Shown: positions 9,771 through 18,830 of the stretch, one piece after another
Layout: every line of letters starts with the position of its first letter
Numbering within the stretch: position 1 is the stretch's first letter
Assembly (NCBI GenBank): GCA_039182515.1
Contig: JBCDCE010000007.1
Location: forward strand, 1-64,000
Direction of reading: 5' to 3'
Origin: JBCDCE01 sp039182515
GTDB taxonomy: Bacteria > Pseudomonadota > Alphaproteobacteria > Rhodobacterales > Rhodobacteraceae
DNA: 64,000 nucleotides
Position numbers and translations under genes: made by a program
The notes under the pieces: model-generated
What the model saw: the letters and a program-made list of their open reading frames with translations, nothing else
Database searches by the model: none
Told to the model about the DNA's origin: nothing

Positions 9771-10370
9771 ATGCCTCATATTGATTATTTCTTTTCCACC
9801 ATCTCCCCATTTACCTATTTGGCGGGAACGAGGCTGGAAGAGATCGCCAAAGAACATGAGGCGACGATTACCTATAAACCTCTTGATATCATGGGGCTAT
9901 TTTCTGCGACGGGTGGTGTGCCGCCGAAAGATCGCCATCCCAACAGGCAAGCTTACCGTTTGCAAGAGTTGGAGCGTCGCTCAAAACTGGCCGGTCTGCC
10001 TTTGACAATGAAACCTGCGTTTTGGCCCACCAATGCGGCACCCTCTGGCTTTTCGATCATCGCGGCCCAAGAGGCTGGCGGGGGCGATTTGGGCAAATTG
10101 GTTCATGCGTTCACCCGGGCCGTGTGGGCGGAAGAGAGAAATATCGCTGAGGATGATGTGATCCGGGCGTGTTTGGAGGGTGCAGGCTTCGATGCGGGCC
10201 TCGCGGATAGCGGTATGCTCAGCGGTGCAGAAACCTATGCGCGCAATCTCGAAGAGGCTGTCAATCGCGGTGCTTTTGGCGCGCCGTTTTACATCACAGA
10301 TGGCGACCAGCGCTTTTGGGGCCACGACAGACTCGATGATCTCAAAGCTCATCTCGAAGGCCGCATCTGA
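9771..10370 (+). CDS. 2-hydroxychromene-2-carboxylate isomerase (DsbA/GST-kappa family)
   Basis: 199-residue thioredoxin-fold protein of the 2-hydroxychromene-2-carboxylate isomerase family, which uses glutathione in aromatic compound breakdown (NahD). Marks are the N-terminal DYFFSTISPFTYLAG with the active-site serine, PLDIMGLF, and the C-terminal RGAFGAPFYITDGDQRFWGHDRLDDL. Many members in marine bacteria act outside naphthalene breakdown, so the true substrate is open. Its stop codon overlaps the start of the next gene by one base (TGATG), indicating translational coupling with the alpha/beta hydrolase. Confidence 0.87.
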   Translation: MPHIDYFFSTISPFTYLAGTRLEEIAKEHEATITYKPLDIMGLFSATGGVPPKDRHPNRQAYRLQELERRSKLAGLPLTMKPAFWPTNAAPSGFSIIAAQEAGGGDLGKLVHAFTRAVWAEERNIAEDDVIRACLEGAGFDAGLADSGMLSGAETYARNLEEAVNRGAFGAPFYITDGDQRFWGHDRLDDLKAHLEGRI

Positions 10371-11164
10371 TGCCAACCCGCAAAATTGCGGGGATCGAAA
10401 CGGCTTATCTTAACCACACAGGCAGTGCTCCTGAGGCGCTGCTTCTGCATTGTTCCCTGGCCCATCAAGGCGCTTGGCTGCCGCTTTTGAAAGCGCTTGG
10501 ACACCCGCCAGCGCGTACCTTTGATTTACCCGGCCATGGTGCGTCTGGCCCGTGGGACCAAGCTCTGGGGGATTACAGCGAAATTGCAACTCAGATCGCA
10601 GCAGCCCTTTGCCCGAAGCCCCTAGACGTCATTGGGCACTCTTTCGGAGCGACGGTTGCCTTGCGTCTGGCTGTTGCGCGTCCCGATTTGGTGCGCCAGT
10701 TGGTGTTGATTGAGCCTGTTTTCTTCGCGGCCGCAAAGGACGATCCCAGGTATCAAGCCCACAAAGACGCCTTCGCGCCATTTGAAGCGGCCATGGAGGC
10801 CGGCGAGGCCGAGCGCGCAACCCAGCTTTTCACGGACATTTGGGGCACAGGCTTGCCTTGGGCAACGCTGCCCAAAAGTCAGCGGGACTACATGACCCAG
10901 CGCATTCATTTAATTCCAGCAGGGGCGTCGGGCATCAGTGCCGACAATGCCGGGCTGCTCAGACCTGGCAAGCTCGAGAGCCTCGCATGTCCTGTGACCC
11001 TGATTGAAGGGGAGATCTCTGATCCCGTGATGGGCGCGATCTTAGATCATTTGGAACACCGGATGTTACAGGTGTCCCGGCACGTGATCGCAGGCGCGGG
11101 TCATATGGCTCCGATCACACATCCAAAGGACGTGGCGGAGGTCATCGGGCTTTCAAATGACTGA
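10370..11164 (+). CDS. Alpha/beta hydrolase
   Basis: 264-residue cytoplasmic hydrolase. The nucleophile elbow is GHSFGA near residue 89, with an oxyanion segment HCSLAHQGAW and the catalytic histidine probably in GAGHMAPITHP near the C-terminus. Similar to MenH/haloperoxidase-type hydrolases; the substrate is unknown. Coupled to the isomerase gene upstream by a one-base overlap, which suggests a shared pathway. Its 3' end overlaps the convergent threonine aldolase gene by 23 bases. Confidence 0.88.
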   Translation: MPTRKIAGIETAYLNHTGSAPEALLLHCSLAHQGAWLPLLKALGHPPARTFDLPGHGASGPWDQALGDYSEIATQIAAALCPKPLDVIGHSFGATVALRLAVARPDLVRQLVLIEPVFFAAAKDDPRYQAHKDAFAPFEAAMEAGEAERATQLFTDIWGTGLPWATLPKSQRDYMTQRIHLIPAGASGISADNAGLLRPGKLESLACPVTLIEGEISDPVMGAILDHLEHRMLQVSRHVIAGAGHMAPITHPKDVAEVIGLSND

Positions 11165-12195
11165 GAAAAGTTTCAACGGAAGCCTCATTGGCGGACCAAT
11201 CGGTGACAAGTCTTGCCGTGAGCATTTCATCCGGGTCCGCGCCTTCAAGCTCACCTGACCAAACATAGTACTTCGCACCTGCCTCATGCAGGCGTTGGTG
11301 ACCGGATCTCGGCCACTGCGCAAAGATCATATTGGCGCCCGGTTCAAAAAGAAGGTTTGTGTCGGGCATTTGCTTGAGTCCGCGCGCCAAGGCGTCGCAA
11401 GTGGCATTGGCTTGGCGCGCCATCTCGAGCCAGAGATCATCCGCCAGATAGGTCTGCATTTGCGCTGACAAGTAGCGGTGTTTTGACATCAAATGGGCGG
11501 AGCGTTTTCGACGGTATTCGAACTCTTGCGCATGAGCGGGGTCGAAAAAGATCACCGCCTCGACCCCCATGAGGCCGTTTTTGGTGCCGCCAAAGCTCAC
11601 CGCGTCGATCCCGGCTTTCCAAGTCATATCCGCAGGTGTGCAGCCCAAGCGCACCAAAGCATTTGCAAAGCGCGCGCCGTCCATGTGGGTTTTTAAACCG
11701 TAGTTTTTCGCAATCTCTGTGAGAGCTTTGAGCTCATCCAGAGAATACACGGTGCCTTTTTCTGTGGCTTGGGTCAGAGATATGGGACCTCTTTTAGGCC
11801 CATGCACGCCGCGCACTTCTTCCGCCGCAATCGCCGCCTTCAAAGCTTCAGGGTCAATTTTACCGTCCGCGCCGCCCACTAAGGTGAGCTTGGCACCGCC
11901 CGAAAAAAACTCTGGCGCATTGCATTCGTCTTCTTGGATATGGCTGGTTTGATGACAAAAAACCGTCGACCAAGGATCGGCCAAAGTGGCCAAAATCAAG
12001 CTGTTTGCCGCCGTGCCGAGTGAGACCAAGAAAAATCGCGGCCTCCGGGGCCTCAAAAATATCGCGCAAGCGGGCTGTGACATCCGCAGCAATCTCATCC
12101 GCGCCATAAGGCATCGCATAGCTTTCATTGGCGCGAAAGAGGGCCTCCATAACCTTCGGATGCACAGGACCTGTGTTGTCTGAAGCAAAAAACAT
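11142..12195 (-). pseudogene. ltaE: Low-specificity L-threonine aldolase, frameshifted
   Basis: PLP enzyme cutting threonine and allo-threonine to glycine and acetaldehyde. The N-terminal part (MFFASDNTGPVHPKVMEAL..APEAAIF) and the rest (LVSLGTAANSLILATL.. to the C-terminus) are in different frames. The join falls in a run of five T on the coding strand (five A at 12031-12035); removing one restores the family sequence AAIFLVSLGTAANS. The lysine region VSFGGTKNGLMG and all downstream motifs are intact. A strong GAGGAG precedes the ATG, and the gene follows ycgN by four bases. A single-base homopolymer change could be a sequencing error, a recent null mutation or slippage. Confidence 0.85.
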
Positions 12196-12199
12196 CCCA

Positions 12200-12670
12200 C
12201 TACTCCTCGATGATATGATCTTCCCAGTCGTCTTCATGAACTTCAAATTCTGGTACGGTCCAGCCCTGAACCGACACGCCAACGTCGTGAACGGATTGCG
12301 GCGAGCCAGAAACCAACGGATGCCAAGACTTGAGTTTTCGGCCTTCATGCAAAAGTTTGTAGGCGCAGGTGCCCGGCAACCAATAAAGGTGATCAGGTAT
12401 CGTTTTGGGAGTTAACACAATGCATTCTGGCACAAACTGGTGACGGATGTCGTACTGAGAGCAGCGACAACTCTCCCCATCAAGGAGGCGGCAGGCCACG
12501 CGTGTGAGCGCAACCTGTCCTGTTTCTTCATCCTCAAGTTTGTTCAGACAACACTTTCCGCAGCCATCGCAAAGTGCTTCCCATTCAGGCCTCGTCATTT
12601 CGCTCAGAGAAACCCGCTCCCAAAATCTTGGACGTAAGGGGGCAGGCTTTTGAGACAGATCACCCGACAT
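12200..12670 (-). CDS. YcgN family cysteine cluster protein (UPF0260)
   Basis: 156-residue cytoplasmic protein with the cysteine pattern CDGCGKCC followed by CRLLDGESCRCSQY and PECIVL, typical of the YcgN/UPF0260 family, thought to bind zinc or an Fe-S cluster; the role is unknown. The ATG at 12670 lies 11 bases inside the end of ribF, and the gene ends four bases before ltaE, so the three probably form one transcription unit. The longer open frame upstream overlaps ribF and is not needed. Confidence 0.9.
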   Translation of the reverse strand: MSGDLSQKPAPLRPRFWERVSLSEMTRPEWEALCDGCGKCCLNKLEDEETGQVALTRVACRLLDGESCRCSQYDIRHQFVPECIVLTPKTIPDHLYWLPGTCAYKLLHEGRKLKSWHPLVSGSPQSVHDVGVSVQGWTVPEFEVHEDDWEDHIIEE

Positions 12671-13592
12671 CAGCAAGGATCTCACGGGCGCGCGCACAAT
12701 CCGCATCCATCTGGGTGATAAGCGCAGGAAGCCAATCGAATTTTTCTTCACCGCGCAAATAGTCCACCAAGGCCACAGAAACCTGGGATCCGTAAAGATT
12801 TCCTTCGAAATCAAAGATATAGGTTTCGCAGTTCGGGCTATTCTCACCAAACATTGGTCTGACGCCGATGGAACTTGCGCCTTGATAGGTGCCCTGATGT
12901 GGCCCGTCTAACACGTCAATTTTGACCGCATAGACACCAAATTTCGGCAAATGCCGCCCTTTGAGGCTCATGTTGGCCGTTGGATAGCCAAGCTCTCGAC
13001 CGCGCTTGTCGCCGTGTAAAATCTCGCCCTCAATTCGATGCCAATGCCCGAGCATTTCAGCGGCGTGCTTTGGATTGCCAGCGCTTAAGGCGGCGCGGAT
13101 CGCGGTCGAAGAAACTTCATCTGGTCCTAAAGCAATAAGAGGTGCAACGGTTGCGCCTATGTCATTGGCATGACAGAGCTTTTGCAGTTGGGATGCGTCG
13201 CCCGCGCGTTTTTGACCAAACCTGAAGTCTTGCCCGACGACAGCGTGCGCAAGGCCAAGCCCATCTTTTAAAACGTCTTCCACAAAACTTTGGGAGGACA
13301 GGTTTGCAAGCTCCTGCGTAAAGGGGATCTCGTACAGGACCTCTACGCCCAATTTTTCGAGCCGACTGGCGCGCGCTGCGGCATCCATAAGCCGAAAGGC
13401 TTCCGCCTCGGGTGCAAAAAACGCACGGGGATGTGGCTCAAAGGTGACGATCCCCAACGGCGCGCCAAGGGCCTGCGCCTGTTGCTCGGCCTGATTTATG
13501 ATCGCTTGGTGCCCCAGATGAACGCCATCGAAATTGCCGATGGCGGCAGCGGCAGATCGTAGATCCGCAGGAATATCACTGATGATGCGCAT
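12660..13592 (-). CDS. ribF: Bifunctional riboflavin kinase / FAD synthetase
   Basis: Makes FMN from riboflavin and then FAD. 310 residues, normal length. The N-terminal FAD synthetase (nucleotidyltransferase) half shows GNFDGVHLGHQ at residues 18-28 and the C-terminal riboflavin kinase half shows RGRELGYPTANM and GVYAV. First gene of a likely ribF-ycgN-ltaE unit on the minus strand. No FMN riboswitch was seen upstream. Confidence 0.96.
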   Translation of the reverse strand: MRIISDIPADLRSAAAAIGNFDGVHLGHQAIINQAEQQAQALGAPLGIVTFEPHPRAFFAPEAEAFRLMDAAARASRLEKLGVEVLYEIPFTQELANLSSQSFVEDVLKDGLGLAHAVVGQDFRFGQKRAGDASQLQKLCHANDIGATVAPLIALGPDEVSSTAIRAALSAGNPKHAAEMLGHWHRIEGEILHGDKRGRELGYPTANMSLKGRHLPKFGVYAVKIDVLDGPHQGTYQGASSIGVRPMFGENSPNCETYIFDFEGNLYGSQVSVALVDYLRGEEKFDWLPALITQMDADCARAREILADVG

Positions 13593-13808
13593 GAGGAGCG
13601 GTTAGCGAAGCGATGCGAGGGGTTCAAGGGGCGCTGGGGGCGGTATTTCGAACTTTGCTCTTGGGCGCTGCGCTTTTCCAAGTGTTAATTTTTAATTTGC
13701 AGGCAACCCTCTCCCTACCACCCTTCATTGTTTGGCGGTTCGGAAAAGAATTTTAAAAGATCTGACACCAATGTAGGGACAATTTAAGACAAATAGGACT
13801 TCGCCTGA

Positions 13809-14252
13809 TTAGTCGAACTTGCGGCTGGGAGCCAAAACTGTGGCCTCACCGCGAAGCACTTTTTTCCCATCAATCTCGCAAAACGTGTCGAGTTGAACGC
13901 GACGCTTCGCAATATCCATATCGGTAACCGTCACCACGGCATTAACCATGTCACCCGGACGTACAGGCGCCAAGAACTTCAAGGACTGTCCAAGGTAGAC
14001 GGTGCCATGGCCGGGCAATTGCTCGCCGATAACTGCAGAGATCAAACCCGCTGTGAGCATACCGTGCGCGATACGACCCTCAAAGATCGTGTCGCGGGCA
14101 TAATCATCATCAAGATGGACCGGATTGTGGTCGGTCGATACTTCCGCAAACATCTCAATGTCGCGATCGGTCACGACTTTCCGCAGGTTGCGAGTCATGC
14201 CGATTTCGATGTCTTCGATGCAGATTGTGCCTCGTGGCGCGTTGTCCAACAT
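13809..14252 (-). CDS. MaoC family (R)-enoyl-CoA hydratase-like protein
   Basis: 147-residue hotdog-fold protein of the MaoC/PhaJ family. The hydratase motif is clear: D-HNPVHLDDDYA followed by FEGRIAHGMLTAGL. Such enzymes hydrate trans-2-enoyl-CoA to the (R)-3-hydroxy form, linking fatty acid breakdown to polyhydroxyalkanoate or other pathways. The ATG at 14252 has AGGAAGA upstream; a longer start at 14273 is possible. The gene is monocistronic, with about 80 bases to the HAD gene behind it. Confidence 0.9.
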   Translation of the reverse strand: MLDNAPRGTICIEDIEIGMTRNLRKVVTDRDIEMFAEVSTDHNPVHLDDDYARDTIFEGRIAHGMLTAGLISAVIGEQLPGHGTVYLGQSLKFLAPVRPGDMVNAVVTVTDMDIAKRRVQLDTFCEIDGKKVLRGEATVLAPSRKFD

Positions 14253-14331
14253 CCCGATTCTTCCTAGCAACAAAAGTACGTTGTTGGAGATATAGGCGAA
14301 ACATTATTACTTTGCAAATGCAGAATGATAC

Positions 14332-15204
14332 TCAGCGCAGAAACCCGATGGCGAAGGTTGGGTTGGCGTGTTCTTGGGCGAGATATTGGTCGAGTTTGGC
14401 TGGATCGGGGTCTGTTTTTGTTAAGGTTTCAGCAGCCGCCAGGCCGCCTGTGATGAACAGGCTGTCGATATCTTCGCCCATGGCACCCTTGATATCGGTC
14501 AATACACCATCCCCAACGGCCAAGATCCGGCTGGGTTCAACATCAAACCCCGCACGCGCGAGCCTCCGCCGCGCCAGATCGTAAATCGGAGGATGCGGTT
14601 TGCCGAAATAGAGGCTCTCGCCGCCCATTTCGCTATAAAGCTGCGCCAAGGCTCCCGCGCACCATTCGCGCACCTCGCCGCGGTCCACGACAATATCTGG
14701 ATTGGCGCACAGAAGCTTCAAGCCCATCTGTTTAGCTTGCAAAAACGCAGGGCGCATTTCGTCGGGATGGACCAGCGGATCAAAGGGCCCGCAACAGACG
14801 ATACCTTCCGCGTCTTCCAAGGCAACCTGTTCAATTTCCAAAGGATTTTCCAAAAGATCCATAGGCTCAAAGAAAGGCTGATCGTGAGGCTGACCAATAA
14901 AATAGACCTTTTGTCCAACTGCGCCGTCAAAGAGCGCAGCGCGTGCGCTGTCGCCAGAGGTGGCGATGGCGTCATAGCAATCTGAGGGCACTTCAAAGCG
15001 CTCAAATTGCGGCATCAGAGCAGACCAAGGCCGGGGCGCATTTGTCAGCAGAACGACGGCTTTGCCTTTCGCGCGAAACGCCCTCAAAGCAGCCACAGCC
15101 TCCGGGAAAGCCTTCACACCGTTGTGCACACAGCCCCAAAGATCACAAAAAAGCGCATCATAGCGATCGGACAGCTCTTCGAGGGAGTTAATGATTTGAG
15201 CCAT
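14332..15204 (-). CDS. HAD-superfamily hydrolase (TIGR01459 type)
   Basis: 290-residue NagD-like HAD phosphatase. Motif I appears as FCDLWGCVHNG, where the usual second aspartate of DxD is replaced by tryptophan-glycine, as is normal for the TIGR01459 group. Motif II is LLTNAPRP and motif III/IV are FGKPHPPIYDLA and VGDGVLTDIKGA. Substrate unknown. Single gene. Confidence 0.9.
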   Translation of the reverse strand: MAQIINSLEELSDRYDALFCDLWGCVHNGVKAFPEAVAALRAFRAKGKAVVLLTNAPRPWSALMPQFERFEVPSDCYDAIATSGDSARAALFDGAVGQKVYFIGQPHDQPFFEPMDLLENPLEIEQVALEDAEGIVCCGPFDPLVHPDEMRPAFLQAKQMGLKLLCANPDIVVDRGEVREWCAGALAQLYSEMGGESLYFGKPHPPIYDLARRRLARAGFDVEPSRILAVGDGVLTDIKGAMGEDIDSLFITGGLAAAETLTKTDPDPAKLDQYLAQEHANPTFAIGFLR

Positions 15205-15329
15205 GGCACGTTAACCTTTTGCGGCGTCACACGTGCGTGCACGGGACGTATGTTTTGGGTATGTTTTGCGTACGCACGTATGCGCTCTTCGGGCCGCTGG
15301 CAACGGGAATTGCGGTCTATGCGGACCCG

Positions 15330-16022
15330 CTATTCAGCGGCTGTTGGCTTTGCGTTTGCGTCTTGCGGCGCGACAGCATGCACGATTTTAACGGCCATGT
15401 CGCGGGCGATGCTTGCATCAAGAGCAAGCTTGAAGCGCGGTTTGCGTTTGGCAATCTTGGCCACACGATCCCGGCGCCACTCTAAAACTTCAGAGCCTGC
15501 GTCTAGCGTGATAGTTGCCGCTGCAGGACCATTGAGCAGGTAGCTTGCTTCTCCAAAAAAGACGCCGGATGGCATTTTGAACGCGTGTCCACGCTTTGTG
15601 ATCGAGGCGCCTCCGGAAATCACATAGTAGAGACAGTCATTGGGCTGACCCTCCCGAGTGATGACAGTGGCCTCCTCCAATTGAAGTCGGTTTGCTTCGC
15701 GCAAAAGCGCCCGAAAATCGCCAGGCGGCAGCGTATTGAAGCGCTCATAAAGATCTCGGTGCGCTTTGGGCACCGACCAAGCAGCACCCCTGGCATAAAG
15801 CACAAAAAGGCCAATGAGGTTGGCTGTGCCCATCATGAAGGAGGTGAAAATGGCTTCCCAAAGGGGAGCATCAGCGACCGTCCAATAATACCAAATGTAA
15901 AAAGCCGTGCCGGTCAGCATGAAAAGTCTGAGCACTACTTGGTTGATCAAAAGATAGCCCAGGGTGAAAATAATGCCCGCTGTCAGCACCAAATTCTGAG
16001 GTGCCGTAAGTGCCTCCCACAT
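15330..16022 (-). CDS. Membrane protein with cyclic nucleotide-binding-like domain
   Basis: 230 residues: two or three transmembrane helices in the first 85 (NLVLTAGIIFTLGYLLI, VVLRLFMLTGTAFYIWYYW, IFTSFMMGTANLIGLFVLY) followed by a cNMP-binding-like beta-roll (EGQPNDCLYYVISGGASI, PSGVFFGEASYLLNGPAAATI). The arrangement recalls Popeye-domain proteins. The classic phosphate-binding arginine of CAP-type domains is not evident in FFGEASYLL, so cyclic nucleotide binding is uncertain. Start ATG 16022 has GAGGAC upstream. Confidence 0.75.
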   Translation of the reverse strand: MWEALTAPQNLVLTAGIIFTLGYLLINQVVLRLFMLTGTAFYIWYYWTVADAPLWEAIFTSFMMGTANLIGLFVLYARGAAWSVPKAHRDLYERFNTLPPGDFRALLREANRLQLEEATVITREGQPNDCLYYVISGGASITKRGHAFKMPSGVFFGEASYLLNGPAAATITLDAGSEVLEWRRDRVAKIAKRKPRFKLALDASIARDMAVKIVHAVAPQDANAKPTAAE

Positions 16023-16318
16023 TCTGTCCTCGTTGCTTATCTCGCTCCCGAGGCACATAGCTCCTCGTTTTTGAGATCATTGCAATCAAAATTCCGACAT
16101 CTACACGCTTTAATCGGTACGATCGCGACGAGATGGCCGCGGCATTGGAGCCCTACGTCTATGCCCCGAATTTCCGTCGCTGAAGGGGATCAACTCTTCT
16201 GACGCAAGCTTTATCCCAAAAGAGGGGACTTGGCGTTGCGATTTGCGCGCCCTACCTTTCATATGAACGCATGAACGAGGCCCTGTGCCTCGGCCCCCAA
16301 ATCAAAGGAGCCGTAAAG

Positions 16319-17806
16319 GTGTACTACAGTCCCCTTTCTCCCCCAACTCGCAACGGAGCAGGCAGCGGGTCGGCGCGCCGCGTCCCGGCTGTCATCGTTG
16401 CGATGCTCGGTTTTGTTTTCTTGATGTCGCAAACGGTCATCGCAACGGCACAAGGCATGCCGCGCTCGTTTGCGGATTTGGCCGAACAAATCAGCCCTTC
16501 GGTGGTCAACATCACAACCTCAACCTCTGTTGCGGGTCGTGCAGGGCCTCAAGGCATCGTGCCGGAAGGGTCCCCGTTCGAAGACTTCTTTAACAATGGC
16601 CCCCGCGGACGAGATGGCCAACCCCGCCGCTCTTCGGCCTTGGGATCTGGTTTTGTGATCTCGGAAGACGGGTTCATCGTGACCAACAACCACGTGATTG
16701 AAGGCGCAGATGAGATCCTTATCGAGTTCTTTTCTGGTGATGAGCGCCCCGCGCGTTTGATCGGCACAGACAAAAACACCGATATCGCTCTGCTGAAAGT
16801 AGACGCAGATGGCCCGCTGCCATTCGTACAGTTCGGCGACAGTGATGCCGCGCGCGTTGGCGATTGGGTGATGGCCATGGGCAACCCCTTGGGCCAAGGC
16901 TTTTCGGTGTCAGCTGGGATCGTTTCGGCGCGAAACCGCGCTTTGAGCGGCACCTATGACGACTACATTCAGACCGACGCCGCGATCAACCGCGGCAACT
17001 CAGGTGGCCCTCTGTTTAACATGGAAGGCGACGTCATTGGCGTAAACACAGCGATTTTGTCGCCCAATGGCGGCTCGATCGGTATCGGCTTTGCGATGAG
17101 TTCAGCGGTTGTGACCCGTGTGGTGGATCAATTGCGCGAGTTCGGCGAAACACGTCGTGGCTGGATTGGTGTGCGCATTCAAGATGTGACGCCTGAACTG
17201 GCTGAAGGCCTGGGCCTTGATGAAGCGCGCGGCGCGCTTGTTTCCGAAGTGACCGCCGGTGGCCCGTCTGAGGATGCAGGCGTGCTCTCTGGCGATGTGA
17301 TCTTGAGCTTCGCTGGTCAAGATGTGGCTGACACGCGCGAGCTTATTCGTCGGGTTGGCAACGCAGAAGTGGGCGCCACGCACCGTGTTGTGGTGTTCCG
17401 CCAAGGCAAGACTGAGACGCTGCGCATCACATTAGGGCGCCGTGAAACAGCAGAAGGCCTTGTGCCAGCCGGAGCTCCAGCACCCGAAGCAGAGCCCAAA
17501 GCGCCGGTTGAGAAATCCTTCTTGGGTTTGACCGTGACGGTGATCAACGATGAGCTTCGCGGTGATCTCAACCTCGCAGACGGCCTGACAGGCCTCGTGG
17601 TGACAAGCATCAACGAAGACGCAGATGCCTTCCAGAAAGGCCTGCGCAGCGGCGATGTGATCACGGAAGCGAGCCAGCAAGCTGTGGCAACCATCGCGGA
17701 TCTCGAAACCCGCATCTCGGAAGCTAAAGAAGCGGGCCGCAAATCGATTGTGCTCTTGGTCAATCGCGCCGGTCAAGCTCGGTTCTTCCCGCTCAACGTT
17801 GAGTAA
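16319..17806 (+). CDS. degP: Do/DegP-type periplasmic serine protease
   Basis: Trypsin-like periplasmic protease and chaperone for misfolded envelope proteins. From the GTG at 16319, which has AAAGGAG nine bases upstream, it is 495 residues with an N-terminal signal segment (AVIVAMLGFVFLMSQTVIATAQG). The catalytic triad is visible in TNNHVIEG, NTDIALLKVD and NRGNSGGPLFN. Two PDZ domains follow (GWIGVRIQDVTPELAEGL and, after a proline-alanine linker, FLGLTVTVINDELRG). An ATG at 16271 would add 16 residues but lacks a ribosome binding site. Followed by a strong terminator. Confidence 0.94.
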   Translation: MYYSPLSPPTRNGAGSGSARRVPAVIVAMLGFVFLMSQTVIATAQGMPRSFADLAEQISPSVVNITTSTSVAGRAGPQGIVPEGSPFEDFFNNGPRGRDGQPRRSSALGSGFVISEDGFIVTNNHVIEGADEILIEFFSGDERPARLIGTDKNTDIALLKVDADGPLPFVQFGDSDAARVGDWVMAMGNPLGQGFSVSAGIVSARNRALSGTYDDYIQTDAAINRGNSGGPLFNMEGDVIGVNTAILSPNGGSIGIGFAMSSAVVTRVVDQLREFGETRRGWIGVRIQDVTPELAEGLGLDEARGALVSEVTAGGPSEDAGVLSGDVILSFAGQDVADTRELIRRVGNAEVGATHRVVVFRQGKTETLRITLGRRETAEGLVPAGAPAPEAEPKAPVEKSFLGLTVTVINDELRGDLNLADGLTGLVVTSINEDADAFQKGLRSGDVITEASQQAVATIADLETRISEAKEAGRKSIVLLVNRAGQARFFPLNVE

Positions 17807-17827
17807 GCCTAAATTCTCACGGATTGG

Positions 17828-17860
17828 GAGGCGCGCTTTGCAAAAGGCGCGCCTCTTTTT
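17828..17860 (+). terminator. Terminator of the degP gene
   Basis: Nine-base perfect inverted repeat GAGGCGCGC / GCGCGCCTC followed by TTTTT, 22 bases after the stop codon. Confidence 0.93.
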
Positions 17861-17885
17861 GTTGAGATCGCTGGAAGGTCGCGAT

Positions 17886-18383
17886 CTAAAGGCGCACAAG
17901 CCCGAGGCGTTTGGCCGTCTCTAAGCTGAGCGTTTCGCTGTCGATCGCGAAGGTGAGTTGAAACCGGCGAATGGCGTGCCGCGTCTGAGCATCCAGGCGC
18001 TCCGTAATTGGGCCATCGTAAAAACCGCGCGCTTTGAGGGCCCGCTGGAGGGCCGCAACATGACCATAAAGCAGTGTGCCGTCGCAGGGCACTTCTACCC
18101 AAAGCCTGCTCTCTGGGGCAGTTTGTGTTCGCGTGACTTCAATGCGGTACTTCGCCGGAAAGCGCGTTTTGCCATCTGTGCTGATCGAGGCCTCGCGCAC
18201 CAAAAACTTTTCCCGCGTTTCTGAGAACTGAGCGGGTGTGATGTCTTCATGCCAACAGGTCCCGGGAGCTGCCCCGGGTGGCGCGGCGCGGCTTGGCACC
18301 TCTGTTGTCTCGACCTTTACAACATCGGGCGTGCTGCATGCGCTCAGCCCAAGTGCTAAGAGGAGGGAGAAACGGGAGTTCAT
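17886..18383 (-). CDS. Lipoprotein with peptidoglycan-binding-like domain
   Basis: 165-residue lipoprotein. The N-terminus MNSRFSLLLALGLSACSTP has a clear lipobox (LSAC) for Lgt and LspA. The C-terminal 60 residues, LQRALKARGFYDGPITERLDAQTRHAIRRFQ, match the peptidoglycan-binding domain 1 repeat. The middle has two cysteines (GTCWHEDI, EVPCDGTL). Probably anchored in the outer membrane and touching the cell wall; a precise role is not known. The ATG at 18383 is preferred over a TTG at 18413. Convergent with degP. Confidence 0.85.
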   Translation of the reverse strand: MNSRFSLLLALGLSACSTPDVVKVETTEVPSRAAPPGAAPGTCWHEDITPAQFSETREKFLVREASISTDGKTRFPAKYRIEVTRTQTAPESRLWVEVPCDGTLLYGHVAALQRALKARGFYDGPITERLDAQTRHAIRRFQLTFAIDSETLSLETAKRLGLVRL

Positions 18384-18450
18384 CAGGATCTGCTTCTGTT
18401 CTTTTGAAAGCAAACTACACCAGTTTTGAGCCCCAGCCTAGGACCCTGTC

Positions 18451-18825
18451 TTAGGGTTGATCAGCCGCACGGCAAATCTCGGGATGTAAAAGCTCATCGA
18501 GCATGGGTGAGATGTCCTCAATCTCCTCTGCAATCACGTGGATCACGCTTTGCTCGCGCTGGATCCGGCCCGTGACGCGCAGCAGTCGCCCCGAGATCAC
18601 GGCTCGGCGAAACCGCTCATAGACAGCGCGCCAAACCACCACATTTACCGTGCCGGTCTCATCTTCCAATGTCACAAAGATCACGCCCTTGGCAGTCCCA
18701 GGTCTTTGTCGCAAAAGCACAAGCCCCGCCACCGTCACCCGTGCACCTGCGGGCGGCAGGTCAAGCCGGGCGCTCGTGATGGCAGAAGGGGGCCTGGGCC
18801 AATCATTGGGATGCGGGCTATACAT
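18451..18825 (-). CDS. Stand-alone OB-fold domain of error-prone polymerase DnaE2
   Basis: 124 residues that match only the C-terminal OB-fold region of DnaE2 (ImuC), the error-prone alpha subunit of about 1080 residues: VAGLVLLRQRPGTAKGVIFVTLEDETGTVNVVVW, then RFRRAVISGRLLRVTGRIQREQSVIHVIAEEIEDIS are nearly family consensus (quoted pieces are from residues 32-107). The polymerase and PHP parts are absent. The frame is open with a proper ATG and an SOS box six bases upstream, so it may be an expressed single-stranded DNA-binding module rather than debris. No imuA or imuB is in the window. No clear Shine-Dalgarno, so leaderless or weak translation is possible. Confidence 0.8.
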   Translation of the reverse strand: MYSPHPNDWPRPPSAITSARLDLPPAGARVTVAGLVLLRQRPGTAKGVIFVTLEDETGTVNVVVWRAVYERFRRAVISGRLLRVTGRIQREQSVIHVIAEEIEDISPMLDELLHPEICRAADQP

Positions 18826-18830
18826 GATAG

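Noticed and set aside
16086..16186. Coding-like stretch ..RYDRDEMAAALEPYVYAPNFRR and stop before degP
   Set aside because: No start codon with ribosome site and no recognisable family; may be a relic but evidence is too thin.
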